From NCBI RefSeq assembly GCF_900182745.1, contig NZ_FXTY01000006.1, positions 124,001 to 188,000 on the forward strand: a DNA stretch of 64,000 nt, written 5' to 3'. This stretch comes from Shimia sagamensis. GTDB taxonomy: Bacteria; Pseudomonadota; Alphaproteobacteria; Rhodobacterales; Rhodobacteraceae. Made by a program: the position numbers and the translations under genes. Shown here one piece after another: positions 8,476 through 16,789 of this stretch. Numbering within the stretch: the first letter of the stretch is position 1; each line of letters opens with the position of its first letter. The notes under the pieces were generated by a model. That model searched no databases. It saw nothing but the letters and a program-made list of their open reading frames with translations, and had not been told where the DNA came from.

Positions 8476-9505
8476 CACAACCCAAAACGCCCCTGCGCCT
8501 TGGCGGAACAAGTGGAAGAAACTCGACAAAGCCTGGCTGGCGGTGGGGATCATCCCTCTGACCCTTCTGCTGGTCGCGCCGGAGAAATTCCTGCCAGCCT
8601 CTGAGATCGTGTTTGGCGCAATGAGCCACACCGGCATTTTCATCATTATTGCCATCACATTGGTCGCCTTTGTAAAAGCCACCGGCGCAGACAACCTCAT
8701 TGCCAAAGCGTTTCAGGGCAATCAGGTGCGCATGATCATCCTTGCGGCCTTTATGGGCGGCATGTCACCCTTCTGCTCCTGCGAAGTGATCCCCTTTATT
8801 GCGGCATTGCTTGCTGTTGGTGCCCCCTTGGGCGCGGTGATGGCCTTCTGGCTGGCCTCTCCTTTGATGGACCCCGCCATGTTTACAATCACTTGGGGCG
8901 AACTCGGCCTGGACTTCGCTGTGGCCAAAACCATTGCTGCCGTGAGCATCGGCATGATGGGTGGTTTCCTGACCATGACCTTCTCCAACACGGCGGTGTT
9001 TGCCGAGCCCCTGCGCGAAAAGCCTCAGGTAGGCGGCTGCTGCGGCACCAAAGCGCCGTTCTCGGCCAAACCTGTCTGGAAGTTCTGGGGCGACGCGGAT
9101 CGTCGGACCATCTTCCGCACCACTTGGGTGGACAACGCCCTGTTCCTCGTGAAATGGCTGTTGATCGCCTACATGTTCGAAGCCCTGATGGTGGTCTATG
9201 ACACCACGGCTTGGGTCGGACAGTTCTTGGGTGGCGAAGGCTTTGGCACCATCCTGATCGCGGCTTTGATTGGCATGCCCGCCTACCTCAACGGATTTGC
9301 TGCCGTGGGCTTTATCAGCGGCCTGATGGAGCAAGGTATGTCCAACGGTGCGGCCATGTCCTTTGTGATTGCTGGTGGCGTCAGCTGTATCCCCGCCGCC
9401 ATTGCGGTCTGGGCTCTGGTGAAACCACGCATCTTTGCGGCTTACCTCGGCTTTGCCCTCACTGGCGCGCTGATTGCAGGCACCGTCTGGCAAGCGGTCG
9501 CATAA
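8468..9505 (+). CDS. COG0701/YraQ-family permease (ArsP-like)
   Basis: This 345-residue protein has about eight membrane segments. The family motif 'SPFCSCEVIPF' has Cys103 and Cys105 in a membrane-embedded position. A central loop carries 'GGCCGTK' (Cys191-Cys192). Homologues include ArsP, which exports trivalent organoarsenicals, and uncharacterised YraQ permeases. The coupling to an ArsR gene supports metalloid or thiol-reactive substrate export, but the substrate is not proven. The ATG at 8468 is preferred to an upstream in-frame start because it gives the ATGGCTGA overlap and a normal cytoplasmic N-terminus. Confidence 0.87.
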   Translation: MADTTQNAPAPWRNKWKKLDKAWLAVGIIPLTLLLVAPEKFLPASEIVFGAMSHTGIFIIIAITLVAFVKATGADNLIAKAFQGNQVRMIILAAFMGGMSPFCSCEVIPFIAALLAVGAPLGAVMAFWLASPLMDPAMFTITWGELGLDFAVAKTIAAVSIGMMGGFLTMTFSNTAVFAEPLREKPQVGGCCGTKAPFSAKPVWKFWGDADRRTIFRTTWVDNALFLVKWLLIAYMFEALMVVYDTTAWVGQFLGGEGFGTILIAALIGMPAYLNGFAAVGFISGLMEQGMSNGAAMSFVIAGGVSCIPAAIAVWALVKPRIFAAYLGFALTGALIAGTVWQAVA

Positions 9506-9533
9506 CCTTCTGCCGCGTCCAAATCTCAGCCAA

Positions 9534-9564
9534 AACCACCGGTGCCAACAAAGCATCGGTGGTT
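9534..9564 (+). terminator. Possible stem-loop downstream of the permease gene
   Basis: AACCACCGGTG (9534-9544) pairs with CATCGGTGGTT (9554-9564) with one G-T wobble. No T tract follows, so intrinsic termination is uncertain. The rest of the gap to 9796 is AT-richer and leads into the promoter of the next operon. Confidence 0.4.
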
Positions 9565-9756
9565 ACGCGCTTCACTGCTTAACAAAGCAATTGGAAACAC
9601 AGAATTTCTCTCATTTTCTCCGTGACTTCCGCTTTCCCCTTCAATTTTCTACATTTCTTTCTGCATTCCCACCTCAGACAGTTGCTATCTGCCTGACAAA
9701 TCCGACATATTGGCCAAAACGCCGTCAGAGCGTTAATCATCGTGTTAGAGAGTTTT

Positions 9757-9766
9757 GTGCTATAGT
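9757..9766 (+). promoter_or_regulatory. Candidate extended -10 for the polysaccharide-export operon
   Basis: TGCTATAGT (9758-9766) matches an extended -10 (TGn-TATAGT) about 30 bp upstream of the kpsT-like ATG at 9797, which has CAGGAG as ribosome-binding site. No good -35 is visible. This is a single-motif call. Confidence 0.4.
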
Positions 9767-9796
9767 GGCACATAAGAGCAGTTTCAGGAGCAGGTA

Positions 9797-10456
9797 ATGC
9801 TCGAGTTCGACAATGTGAGTAAGTCCTTCTGGACCGGCACGCAGCGCAAGGTCATCCTTGAGCGCGTCTCTTTCCGTGTCGAATTGGGCAACTCCCTAGG
9901 TATCTTGGCCCCCAACGGCACCGGCAAAACCACGCTGATCAATATGATGGCGGGGCTGGAAAAGCCCGACGAAGGTGTGATCCGCCGCGATTGTCGCATT
10001 TCTTTCCCACTTGGGTTCATGGGCGGGGTTGTGAACAAACACACCGCGGTGGAAAACAGTCGCTACATCGCCCGGCTCTACGGTCTTGATCCAGACTACG
10101 TCGAGGCTTTCTGTCGCTGGCTCTGCAATCTGGGCGAATACTTCGACCAGCCGCTTGGCACCTATTCCTCCGGTATGCGCTCGCGCTTCACCTTTGCGCT
10201 GATGCTGGCGCTGGATTTCGACATCTACCTGATTGACGAGGGCATGCCCTCTTCCACGGACGTGGATTTCAACAAAAAAGCCGGTGAAGTGCTCCGCGAA
10301 CGCCTGCGCACCACCACAATTGTGATTGTGTCACACCAGCCGCAAGTGCTGGAAAAATTTGCCCGTTCTGCCGCTGTGCTGTTGAATGGCAAACTGTATA
10401 TGTTCGACACCTTGGAAGAGGCCAAGCAGCTCTATGACTACCAAACCCAAGGCTAA
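9797..10456 (+). CDS. KpsT-like polysaccharide-export ABC transporter ATPase
   Basis: This 219-residue nucleotide-binding subunit has Walker A 'GILAPNGTGKT' at residues 35-45, the short signature 'YSSGM' typical of KpsT/Wzt-type ATPases, Walker B 'IYLIDEG' and the switch His in 'VIVSHQ'. These ATPases drive export of capsule or O-antigen polysaccharide through a KpsM-like permease. The next gene overlaps by 23 bp and encodes a KpsE-like protein, which supports a capsule role. No KpsM permease gene is adjacent, so the membrane partner must be elsewhere or upstream organisation has changed. Confidence 0.9.
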   Translation: MLEFDNVSKSFWTGTQRKVILERVSFRVELGNSLGILAPNGTGKTTLINMMAGLEKPDEGVIRRDCRISFPLGFMGGVVNKHTAVENSRYIARLYGLDPDYVEAFCRWLCNLGEYFDQPLGTYSSGMRSRFTFALMLALDFDIYLIDEGMPSSTDVDFNKKAGEVLRERLRTTTIVIVSHQPQVLEKFARSAAVLLNGKLYMFDTLEEAKQLYDYQTQG

Positions 10457-12068
10457 GAAATTCCGCGTCCGCCGCAGCGAGACCCCACCTGCCCAACCAA
10501 CTGTGGAAGCAGCACCTGTCGCGCAGCCGGCCGCCCAGCCGCCTCGCCCGCGTGCGGTGACTCTGCCCAATCCGGGGCAATCCACAGCAGAACAACCCGC
10601 GCCCGCTAATACGGCACAACCAACGCCACAAGGGGCTGAGGCCGCAATCGACGCGATCAAGCGCGAAGGGCTCACGGGTCGCCAATTGCGTATGGCCCGC
10701 CGCATGGCACAGAAAAACAATCTGGCGCCAACCTCCGATTATGACGCCGTGCGTCTGTTGCGCGAAGCGGGCATCGATCCGTTCCAGCGCACCAACATGC
10801 TGGACCTGATGCCGTCTGACAAAGCGGGCAAGCCCCCCGCCAAAGGCGGCAAGGTGCAGCTGCCTCAAACCATGCCCATGGGCAAAGAAACCCTGCCTTC
10901 AACCGAGACCATGTCACCCGCCGACATGAGGGCACTGGAAATTGGCGAAATTCAAAAAGACATCGCGCGCCGCCGCCGCCGTCGCCTGCTGCTTTTGCTG
11001 GCACGCCTCTCGGCCTTTGTTTTTCTGCCTACCTTTTTTGCAGGCTGGTATTTTTACGCGGTCGCCACGCCGATGTTCTCCACAAAATCTGCCTTCTTGG
11101 TCCAACAGGCCGATAGCACCGGCGGCTCTGCCCTTGGCGGCCTACTGCCCGCACAGCTCAACTCCAACCAGGATGCCATTGCCGTTCAGGACTATTTGAC
11201 CAGCAAAGACGCGATGATCCGACTGGACAATGATGTTGGGTTCAAAGACCACTTCTCCAATCCGGAGATCGATCCGATTCAGCGTCTGGACGAAAACCCG
11301 TCTAACGAAAAGGCCTATAAGGTCTACAAAAAGTTTGTCAAAATCGGCTACGACCCCACCGAAGGCTCGATCCGCATGGAGGTCAGCGCCGCAGACCCGG
11401 AGATCGCAACCCAGTTTTCCAAAGCTCTGATTTCCTATGCGGAACAACGGGTTGACGACCTCTCTCAACGCAAGCGCAAAGACCAGCTGCGCGACGCCCG
11501 CAACAGTTTGGAAACCGCCAAAGAAGAGCGCCGCAATGCCCAGATAGATCTGGTGCGCTTGCAGGAGAACACCGTGCTTGATCCTGAGGGCGTGATTGCT
11601 TCGCTGCGTCAACAGATCACCAATCTGGAAATCCAGCTGCAAGAAAAGCAATTGCAACTCGCCGCACTCGAAGACAACTCGCGCCCCAACAAGGCCCGTG
11701 TGGAAGGTGTGCGTGGTGATGTGCGCCGTCTTCAGGCAGCCTTGGCCACCCAACGCGCACGTATGACCGAGGCCACAGCCGGCGAGGAATCCCTTGCAGC
11801 CAAGACCTCACAAATTCAAATCGCACAAGCCGACCTCGCGGCGGCAGATTTGCAGATGCAAACATCTTTGCAAACGCTGAAGCAAACCGAGTTGGAGGCC
11901 AACCGGCAGGTGCGCTATCTGACCACCTCAGTAGACCCAGTGTCGGCGCAGGACCCGTCTTACCCGCGCAGCTTTGAAAACACGATCTTGGCCTTCCTGA
12001 TCTTTTCGGGCATCTATCTGATGGTCTCGCTGACCGCGTCCATCCTCAGAGAACAGGTGTCTTCGTAA
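10434..12068 (+). CDS. KpsE/RkpR-like inner-membrane polysaccharide co-export protein
   Basis: This 544-residue protein starts with about 170 residues of Pro/Ala/Gln-rich, probably disordered cytoplasmic sequence. A membrane helix follows (about residues 182-205, after an Arg-rich stretch), then a periplasmic domain, a long coiled coil (about residues 340-480) and a second membrane helix near residues 510-535. That is the KpsE-type layout, which links the ABC exporter to the outer-membrane channel. The start at 10434 overlaps kpsT by 23 bp and gives a basic N-terminus. The stop shares one base with the kdsA start. The long N-terminal extension is unusual for classical KpsE. Confidence 0.85.
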   Translation: MTTKPKAKKFRVRRSETPPAQPTVEAAPVAQPAAQPPRPRAVTLPNPGQSTAEQPAPANTAQPTPQGAEAAIDAIKREGLTGRQLRMARRMAQKNNLAPTSDYDAVRLLREAGIDPFQRTNMLDLMPSDKAGKPPAKGGKVQLPQTMPMGKETLPSTETMSPADMRALEIGEIQKDIARRRRRRLLLLLARLSAFVFLPTFFAGWYFYAVATPMFSTKSAFLVQQADSTGGSALGGLLPAQLNSNQDAIAVQDYLTSKDAMIRLDNDVGFKDHFSNPEIDPIQRLDENPSNEKAYKVYKKFVKIGYDPTEGSIRMEVSAADPEIATQFSKALISYAEQRVDDLSQRKRKDQLRDARNSLETAKEERRNAQIDLVRLQENTVLDPEGVIASLRQQITNLEIQLQEKQLQLAALEDNSRPNKARVEGVRGDVRRLQAALATQRARMTEATAGEESLAAKTSQIQIAQADLAAADLQMQTSLQTLKQTELEANRQVRYLTTSVDPVSAQDPSYPRSFENTILAFLIFSGIYLMVSLTASILREQVSS

Positions 12069-12901
12069 TGAAACATGTAAATGTTGGTGCTCTCACCATT
12101 GGCAATGACCTCCCCCTGACGGTCATTGCTGGCCCATGCCAGCTGGAGAGCAAGGACCACGCCGAAATGATCGCAGGCACCATGAAAGAAGCCTGCGCCA
12201 AGGCCGGCGCGCAGTATGTGTTCAAAGCCAGCTATGACAAAGCCAACCGCACGTCGCTTACCGGCATTCGCGGTTTGGGTCTGGACGCAGGCCTTTCCGT
12301 GCTCGATGGCATCCGCAAAGACTTTGACGTGCCAGTTCTGACCGATGTGCACACCGAAGAACAATGTGTGCTGGCCGCCGAGGCCGTCGACATCCTACAG
12401 ATCCCAGCCTTCCTGTGCCGCCAAACAGACATGTTGGTGGCTGCGGGCAAAACCGGCGCGGTGGTGAACGTGAAAAAAGGCCAATTCCTGGCCCCTTGGG
12501 AGATGGGCAACATCGTCACCAAGATCGAGAGCACGGGTAACACCAACATCCTGCTAACCGAACGTGGCACCTCCTTTGGTTACAACACGCTTGTGGCCGA
12601 CATGCGCGCCCTGCCGCAAATGGCCAAAACCGGCTATCCGGTGGTGATGGACGCAACCCACTCTGTGCAACAACCCGGCGGCCAGGGCGGCAGCTCCGGC
12701 GGCCAACGCGAATTTGCACCGGTTATGGCCCGCGCTGCTGTGTCTATTGGCACCGCCGCTGTGTTTATCGAAACCCACCAGGATCCGGACAAAGCGCCGT
12801 CAGACGGGCCAAATATGATCCATCTTGACCAAATGCCGCAACTGATTGACACATTGATGCAGTTTGATGTGTTGGCCAAAGCCAACCCAATTGCCATTTG
12901 A
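12068..12901 (+). CDS. kdsA: 3-deoxy-8-phosphooctulonate (KDO-8-P) synthase
   Basis: This 277-residue TIM-barrel enzyme condenses phosphoenolpyruvate and arabinose 5-phosphate to KDO-8-P for LPS core and KDO-containing capsules. Family motifs are visible: 'IAGPCQLES' near the N-terminus, 'FKASYDKANR', 'TDVHTEEQ' and 'DATHSVQQPGG'. It starts on the last base of the upstream KpsE-like stop (TAATG), so its expression is tied to polysaccharide export. The kdsB gene needed to activate KDO is not in this window. Confidence 0.96.
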   Translation: MKHVNVGALTIGNDLPLTVIAGPCQLESKDHAEMIAGTMKEACAKAGAQYVFKASYDKANRTSLTGIRGLGLDAGLSVLDGIRKDFDVPVLTDVHTEEQCVLAAEAVDILQIPAFLCRQTDMLVAAGKTGAVVNVKKGQFLAPWEMGNIVTKIESTGNTNILLTERGTSFGYNTLVADMRALPQMAKTGYPVVMDATHSVQQPGGQGGSSGGQREFAPVMARAAVSIGTAAVFIETHQDPDKAPSDGPNMIHLDQMPQLIDTLMQFDVLAKANPIAI

Positions 12902-12932
12902 ACGCTCTATTTTGACGAAGAAAGACTTTGCT

Positions 12933-14429
12933 ATGAAAAAACCATTGCCGGAAGTGCGCCCAAACACCTGGGAATTTCTGCGCGACCCGATGATCGCTCC
13001 CACCGGCTTTCGTGAATATGACGCCCGCTGGCAATTCCCAGAGGCCATCAACCTGCCGGGCATGACCGCCCTTGGCTTTGGTCTAGGCACGCAGATGCAG
13101 CGCCGTGGCATCGAGCCCGTCATTGCCGTGGGCAACGACTACCGCGACTATTCCGTGTCCATCAAAATGGCGCTGATTGTGGGCCTGATGAAGGCGGGCA
13201 TTCACGTCAAGGACATCGGCCCTGCCCTGTCGCCCATGGCCTATTTCTCCCAGTTTCACCTGGATGCCCCTGCTGTGGCCATGGTCACCGCCTCGCACAA
13301 CCCAAATGGTTGGACTGGCGTGAAGATGGGCTTTGAAAAGCCGCTCACCCACGGCCCGGATGAGATGGCAGAACTGCGCGACATCGTGTTGAACGGCGAC
13401 TTTGACGCCCATGACGGTGGCAAACATGAATTTATCAACGGCGTGCGCGAGGCTTATCTCGACGATCTGGTTGGCGATTTCAAAATGTCTCGCCCGCTGA
13501 AGGTTGTCTGCGCCACTGGCAACGGCACTGCCGCCGCCTTTGCGCCAGAGCTCTTCAAACGCATGGGTGTGGAAGTGGTCGAGAGCCATTGTGAACTCGA
13601 TTACACTTTCCCGCACTACAACCCCAACCCCGAAGCCATGGAAATGCTGCACGACATGTCTGCCTCCGTGAAAGCCTCCGGCGCAGACCTTGCGCTTGGC
13701 TTTGACGGCGATGGCGACCGCTGCGGCTTGGTGGACGACGAAGGTGAGGAAATCTTTGCTGACAAGGTGGGCGTGATCATGGCCAAAGACCTTGGCAAGC
13801 TTTACCCCAACGCCACCTTTGTCGCGGACGTGAAATCCACTGGCCTATATGCCGCTGACCCGGATCTTTTGGCCACCGGCGCCAAGACCGATTATTGGAA
13901 GACCGGCCACAGTCACATGAAACGCCGTGTGAAGGAAATTGGCGCATTGGCGGGCTTTGAAAAGTCCGGGCACTACTTCCTCGCCGATCCAATTGGTCGC
14001 GGCTACGACTGTGGCATGCGCGTGGCTGTCGAGATCTGCAAAATGCTCGACCGCAACCCGGACATGAAAATGTCGGACATGCGCAAAGCCTTGCCCAAAA
14101 CGTGGTCCACTCCCACGATGTCGCCCTATGCGTCTGATACCGAGAAATACGACATTCTGGAGCGTATCGTGGCCAAGCTCTCCGCTATGCACGAAGCTGG
14201 CGACAAAATTGCCGGACGTTCCATCAGCGAAGTTGTGACTGTAAACGGCGCGCGCGTCATTCTGGACAACGGCAGCTGGGGCCTTGTGCGCGCTAGTTCC
14301 AACACACCCAACTTGGTGGTGGTGATTGAAAGCAATGAAAGCGACGCAGAGATGCGCCAAATCTTTGCCGACATTGACACGGTGATCCGCACAGAACCCG
14401 GTGTTGGCGACTACGATCAAACGATTTAA
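12933..14429 (+). CDS. Phosphomannomutase/phosphoglucomutase
   Basis: This 498-residue alpha-D-phosphohexomutase carries the phosphoserine loop 'TASHNPNGWTG' (about residues 112-122), the Mg-binding loop 'GFDGDGDRCG' (about residues 256-265) and a sugar-binding loop near 'GFEKSGHYF'. It interconverts hexose 1- and 6-phosphates and so provides GDP-mannose or UDP-glucose precursors for surface polysaccharides. The ATG at 12933 lies 31 bp after kdsA, which suggests one operon; longer in-frame extensions would overlap kdsA. A terminator follows at 14486. Confidence 0.92.
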   Translation: MKKPLPEVRPNTWEFLRDPMIAPTGFREYDARWQFPEAINLPGMTALGFGLGTQMQRRGIEPVIAVGNDYRDYSVSIKMALIVGLMKAGIHVKDIGPALSPMAYFSQFHLDAPAVAMVTASHNPNGWTGVKMGFEKPLTHGPDEMAELRDIVLNGDFDAHDGGKHEFINGVREAYLDDLVGDFKMSRPLKVVCATGNGTAAAFAPELFKRMGVEVVESHCELDYTFPHYNPNPEAMEMLHDMSASVKASGADLALGFDGDGDRCGLVDDEGEEIFADKVGVIMAKDLGKLYPNATFVADVKSTGLYAADPDLLATGAKTDYWKTGHSHMKRRVKEIGALAGFEKSGHYFLADPIGRGYDCGMRVAVEICKMLDRNPDMKMSDMRKALPKTWSTPTMSPYASDTEKYDILERIVAKLSAMHEAGDKIAGRSISEVVTVNGARVILDNGSWGLVRASSNTPNLVVVIESNESDAEMRQIFADIDTVIRTEPGVGDYDQTI

Positions 14430-14485
14430 GGCGTTAACCGCGAGCCTCTTGCGCCCCGCAGCACCTATCCATAGCCCAAGAATTT

Positions 14486-14520
14486 ACAGGCCCGCGCCAA
14501 TGCCGGGCCTGTTTCTTATT
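14486..14520 (+). terminator. Rho-independent terminator of the polysaccharide operon
   Basis: ACAGGCCCG (14486-14494) pairs with CGGGCCTGT (14504-14512), followed by TTCTTATT. It is 57 bp downstream of the phosphomannomutase stop. The rest of the gap to the sigma-factor gene shows no other clear feature. Confidence 0.8.
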
Positions 14521-14696
14521 GCACCTGAGCGTTGCGCCTTCTGGCCAAGGGTTGCCCCCCTTGCGTCGCCTCAAGACACTACATTTCTATCGCCCCATCT
14601 GGTCTACAAATGCTGGCAGTTGCGGCGGGAATCCAGTACCTTGCCCCACATGGAACGCAAAGCCACGCTCAGCTCGCAACAGGCACCGACGCAGCA

Positions 14697-15188
14697 ATGA
14701 CACTCGACGTCTTGCTACCGGAACTGCGCGCCTATGCGCTTTCTTTGTCCAAACACCGCCATGATTCCGAAGACTTGGTCCAAGACGCGATCGAACGCGC
14801 ATTGCGGTCGGACAAGCGCCCAAAACCACTGGCTGATCTGCGCCCATGGATGTTTCGGATCATTCGCAATCTGCATGTGGATGAGACACGAAAAAAACGC
14901 GTGCGCATGGAATATTCCAATACGCAAAGCCGTTTATCTATTGACCTAACGCAAAGCCACGACCATGCCGAAGACATAACTGTACGGACGACATTTGCGA
15001 CCTTACCGCCCGCCATGCGAGAAGTGTTGTTTCTTGTTGATGTCATGGGCATGAAATACGCTGAAGCCGCCGAAATCATGGAGGTGCCACATGGCACTGT
15101 GATGAGCCGGGTCAGCCGCGCCCGCCGCGCGTTGATCGAAGCAATTGAGGCCACGCCAGAGCGGGCCAACAAGGACACCAAAAGATGA
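14697..15188 (+). CDS. ECF-type RNA polymerase sigma factor
   Basis: This 163-residue two-domain sigma-70 protein has region 2 ('DSEDLVQDAIERAL' and 'LRPWMFRIIRNLHVDETRK') and region 4 ('LPPAMREVLFLVDVMGMKYAEAAEIM' followed by an HTH with 'GTVMSRVSRARR'). The ATG at 14697 gives a normal ECF length; an open extension to 14532 has no family similarity. The stop overlaps the start of a putative anti-sigma gene (ATGA), the classic ECF/anti-sigma arrangement. No target promoter motif could be recognised. Confidence 0.92.
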   Translation: MTLDVLLPELRAYALSLSKHRHDSEDLVQDAIERALRSDKRPKPLADLRPWMFRIIRNLHVDETRKKRVRMEYSNTQSRLSIDLTQSHDHAEDITVRTTFATLPPAMREVLFLVDVMGMKYAEAAEIMEVPHGTVMSRVSRARRALIEAIEATPERANKDTKR

Positions 15189-15922
15189 CCGATCTAAGCG
15201 ACAGCGATTGGGACCTGATCAACGCCTATGCAGACGGCGAACTGCCCGCATCTGACCTGCAGGCCTTTGAGGCCCGCCTGTCTAACGAGCTTGCGTTACA
15301 AGAGGCGCTGCAGAAGGTGCAGATGGTGTCCAGCGCATTGGCGCAGATGCGCCCCGAGGTGGCCATGCCCGCTTTGGATTCCGCGCAACCTGCAAACCGC
15401 AACTGGCGCCCCCTCGCGACTTGCGCCTCCTTTGCGGCCATGGCGATTGTCGCCGCAGGCGTGTTTATCATGTCATCCAAAGCGCCAAAATCTGCGATCG
15501 AGCTACATCAGGCGTTCTTGGACACAAGCTACACACTGTCATCAGTGTCCGACGTTCAAAACGTTGAAGTACAGGCAAATCCGTTGGCGCCTGAGTTGCT
15601 GATGGCCAATCTGTATCTGGTGGAGCAGACAACCTTGTCCGGTGGCCGCAGCGCTGCGCATTACAAAGGGCGTAACAACTGCCGTCTGACCCTGATTTCC
15701 GGACCAAATGTGGCGTCCACCGCAGTGCCAGAAGGTGTCCGCGCAGTGCAGTGGGATACCAACGGGCGTGGCTTTGTTGTCTTGGCATCAGGCATGGATC
15801 AGCGTCGATTTAACGCCATTGCAGAGTTCCTGCGTCAGGCAACCCATGCACCAACCCAACCCAAAACCGTTTTGGCAATGAAACAGGCCACAGATGCGGC
15901 GGCCCCTTGTCAGCAAGTCTAA
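15185..15922 (+). CDS. Putative membrane-anchored anti-sigma factor
   Basis: This 245-residue protein begins with 'LINAYADGELPASDLQAFEARL', a typical anti-sigma N-terminus without the zinc-binding HxxxCxxC motif. One membrane helix lies at about residues 77-97, followed by a periplasmic domain of about 145 residues. It probably holds the upstream ECF sigma factor at the membrane until a periplasmic signal arrives. The 4-bp overlap with the sigma gene would keep the two in balance. The signal is unknown. Confidence 0.85.
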   Translation: MTDLSDSDWDLINAYADGELPASDLQAFEARLSNELALQEALQKVQMVSSALAQMRPEVAMPALDSAQPANRNWRPLATCASFAAMAIVAAGVFIMSSKAPKSAIELHQAFLDTSYTLSSVSDVQNVEVQANPLAPELLMANLYLVEQTTLSGGRSAAHYKGRNNCRLTLISGPNVASTAVPEGVRAVQWDTNGRGFVVLASGMDQRRFNAIAEFLRQATHAPTQPKTVLAMKQATDAAAPCQQV

Positions 15923-15950
15923 TCCGGATCTCGCTTGAACGGAGCTAGGG

Positions 15951-15984
15951 AGGCCCTTTGCCGCGTTTCGCCGGCAAAGGGCCT
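15951..15984. terminator. Bidirectional terminator hairpin
   Basis: AGGCCCTTTGCCG (15951-15963) and its exact complement CGGCAAAGGGCCT (15972-15984) form a 13-bp stem with an 8-base loop. It lies between the convergent anti-sigma and cytochrome c genes and can serve both. Confidence 0.85.
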
Positions 15985-15997
15985 CAACTTTAAGACA

Positions 15998-16717
15998 TTA
16001 GTTCTTTTTGCCCGGGAAGTTGGGGCGATCTACGCCATAATTCGCGGTGAGGTAGTCGAGAATAATCGTGCGTTCAGGCTCCTCAAACTCGTCCATGCCC
16101 TGATCTTCGACCATCCACTCAAACAATTCGAGCCAGCCATCGCGGCTGAGCCCCTGCTGCGCGACAATCATCTCGGAATGACAGGCAGAACAGGCATAAA
16201 AGGTCTCTTCAACACCCGGCGCGTCATGGAGAATGCCGTATTCGTAGTCTTCTTGCTCATCAGCGGCCTCACCCGAGGCCGTCTCTACCGAAGAGTCAAA
16301 GCTCAGCGGTGCGTCACTGTTCTGATTGAGAAACGCAATCAGATTGGCCCGGTCAGAGGCTTTCTTCATGCCTGCAAAAGTCATCTTGGTGCCTTTGACC
16401 AAGGCTTTTGGCTTGGTCAGGAACGCGTCCAGCTGATCGACAGACCATGTGCCCCCCAACGCGATAAGCGGCTTGGAGTATTTGTATCCATCCACAGCGG
16501 CCACCGGCCCGCCCACAATTCCATAAAGATTGGGGCCGGTCTTTTTCTTGCCGCCCTGATCAACCGTGTGACAGGCCTTACATTTCTTGAAGGCTTTTTC
16601 GCCTTTGGCAATGTTGGCTTCCGGCAGCAGCTCGGCGACGGTTTCGGCATAAGACATAGCTGGCAAAGCAAGCGTCAGGCAAAAGCCCAGACTTGCCCCG
16701 ATGGCGGGGATACGCAT
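15998..16717 (-). CDS. Secreted dihaem cytochrome c, probable electron acceptor of the sulfite dehydrogenase
   Basis: This 239-residue protein has a signal peptide (about residues 1-24) and two haem c motifs: CKACH at 46-50 and CSACH at 176-180. The first domain resembles class I/c2-type cytochromes, with a likely Met ligand around residue 112 or 117. The second is shorter and follows an acidic linker. The gene starts 73 bp downstream of a SoxC-like molybdenum enzyme on the same strand, so it probably takes electrons from sulfite or sulfane sulfur, as SoxD or SorB does. It is shorter than a typical SoxD. Confidence 0.85.
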   Translation of the reverse strand: MRIPAIGASLGFCLTLALPAMSYAETVAELLPEANIAKGEKAFKKCKACHTVDQGGKKKTGPNLYGIVGGPVAAVDGYKYSKPLIALGGTWSVDQLDAFLTKPKALVKGTKMTFAGMKKASDRANLIAFLNQNSDAPLSFDSSVETASGEAADEQEDYEYGILHDAPGVEETFYACSACHSEMIVAQQGLSRDGWLELFEWMVEDQGMDEFEEPERTIILDYLTANYGVDRPNFPGKKN

Positions 16718-16789
16718 GGAGGTCTCCTGGTAGTGGTGTGAGTGTGTCTTCGGATGGACGGCGCCGCAACGCCGTCCAGATTGGGTAAA

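Noticed and set aside
14620..14690. GGAAT/GGAAC sequences upstream of the ECF sigma gene as an autoregulated ECF promoter
   Set aside because: No -10 element of a known ECF class is present at the right distance.
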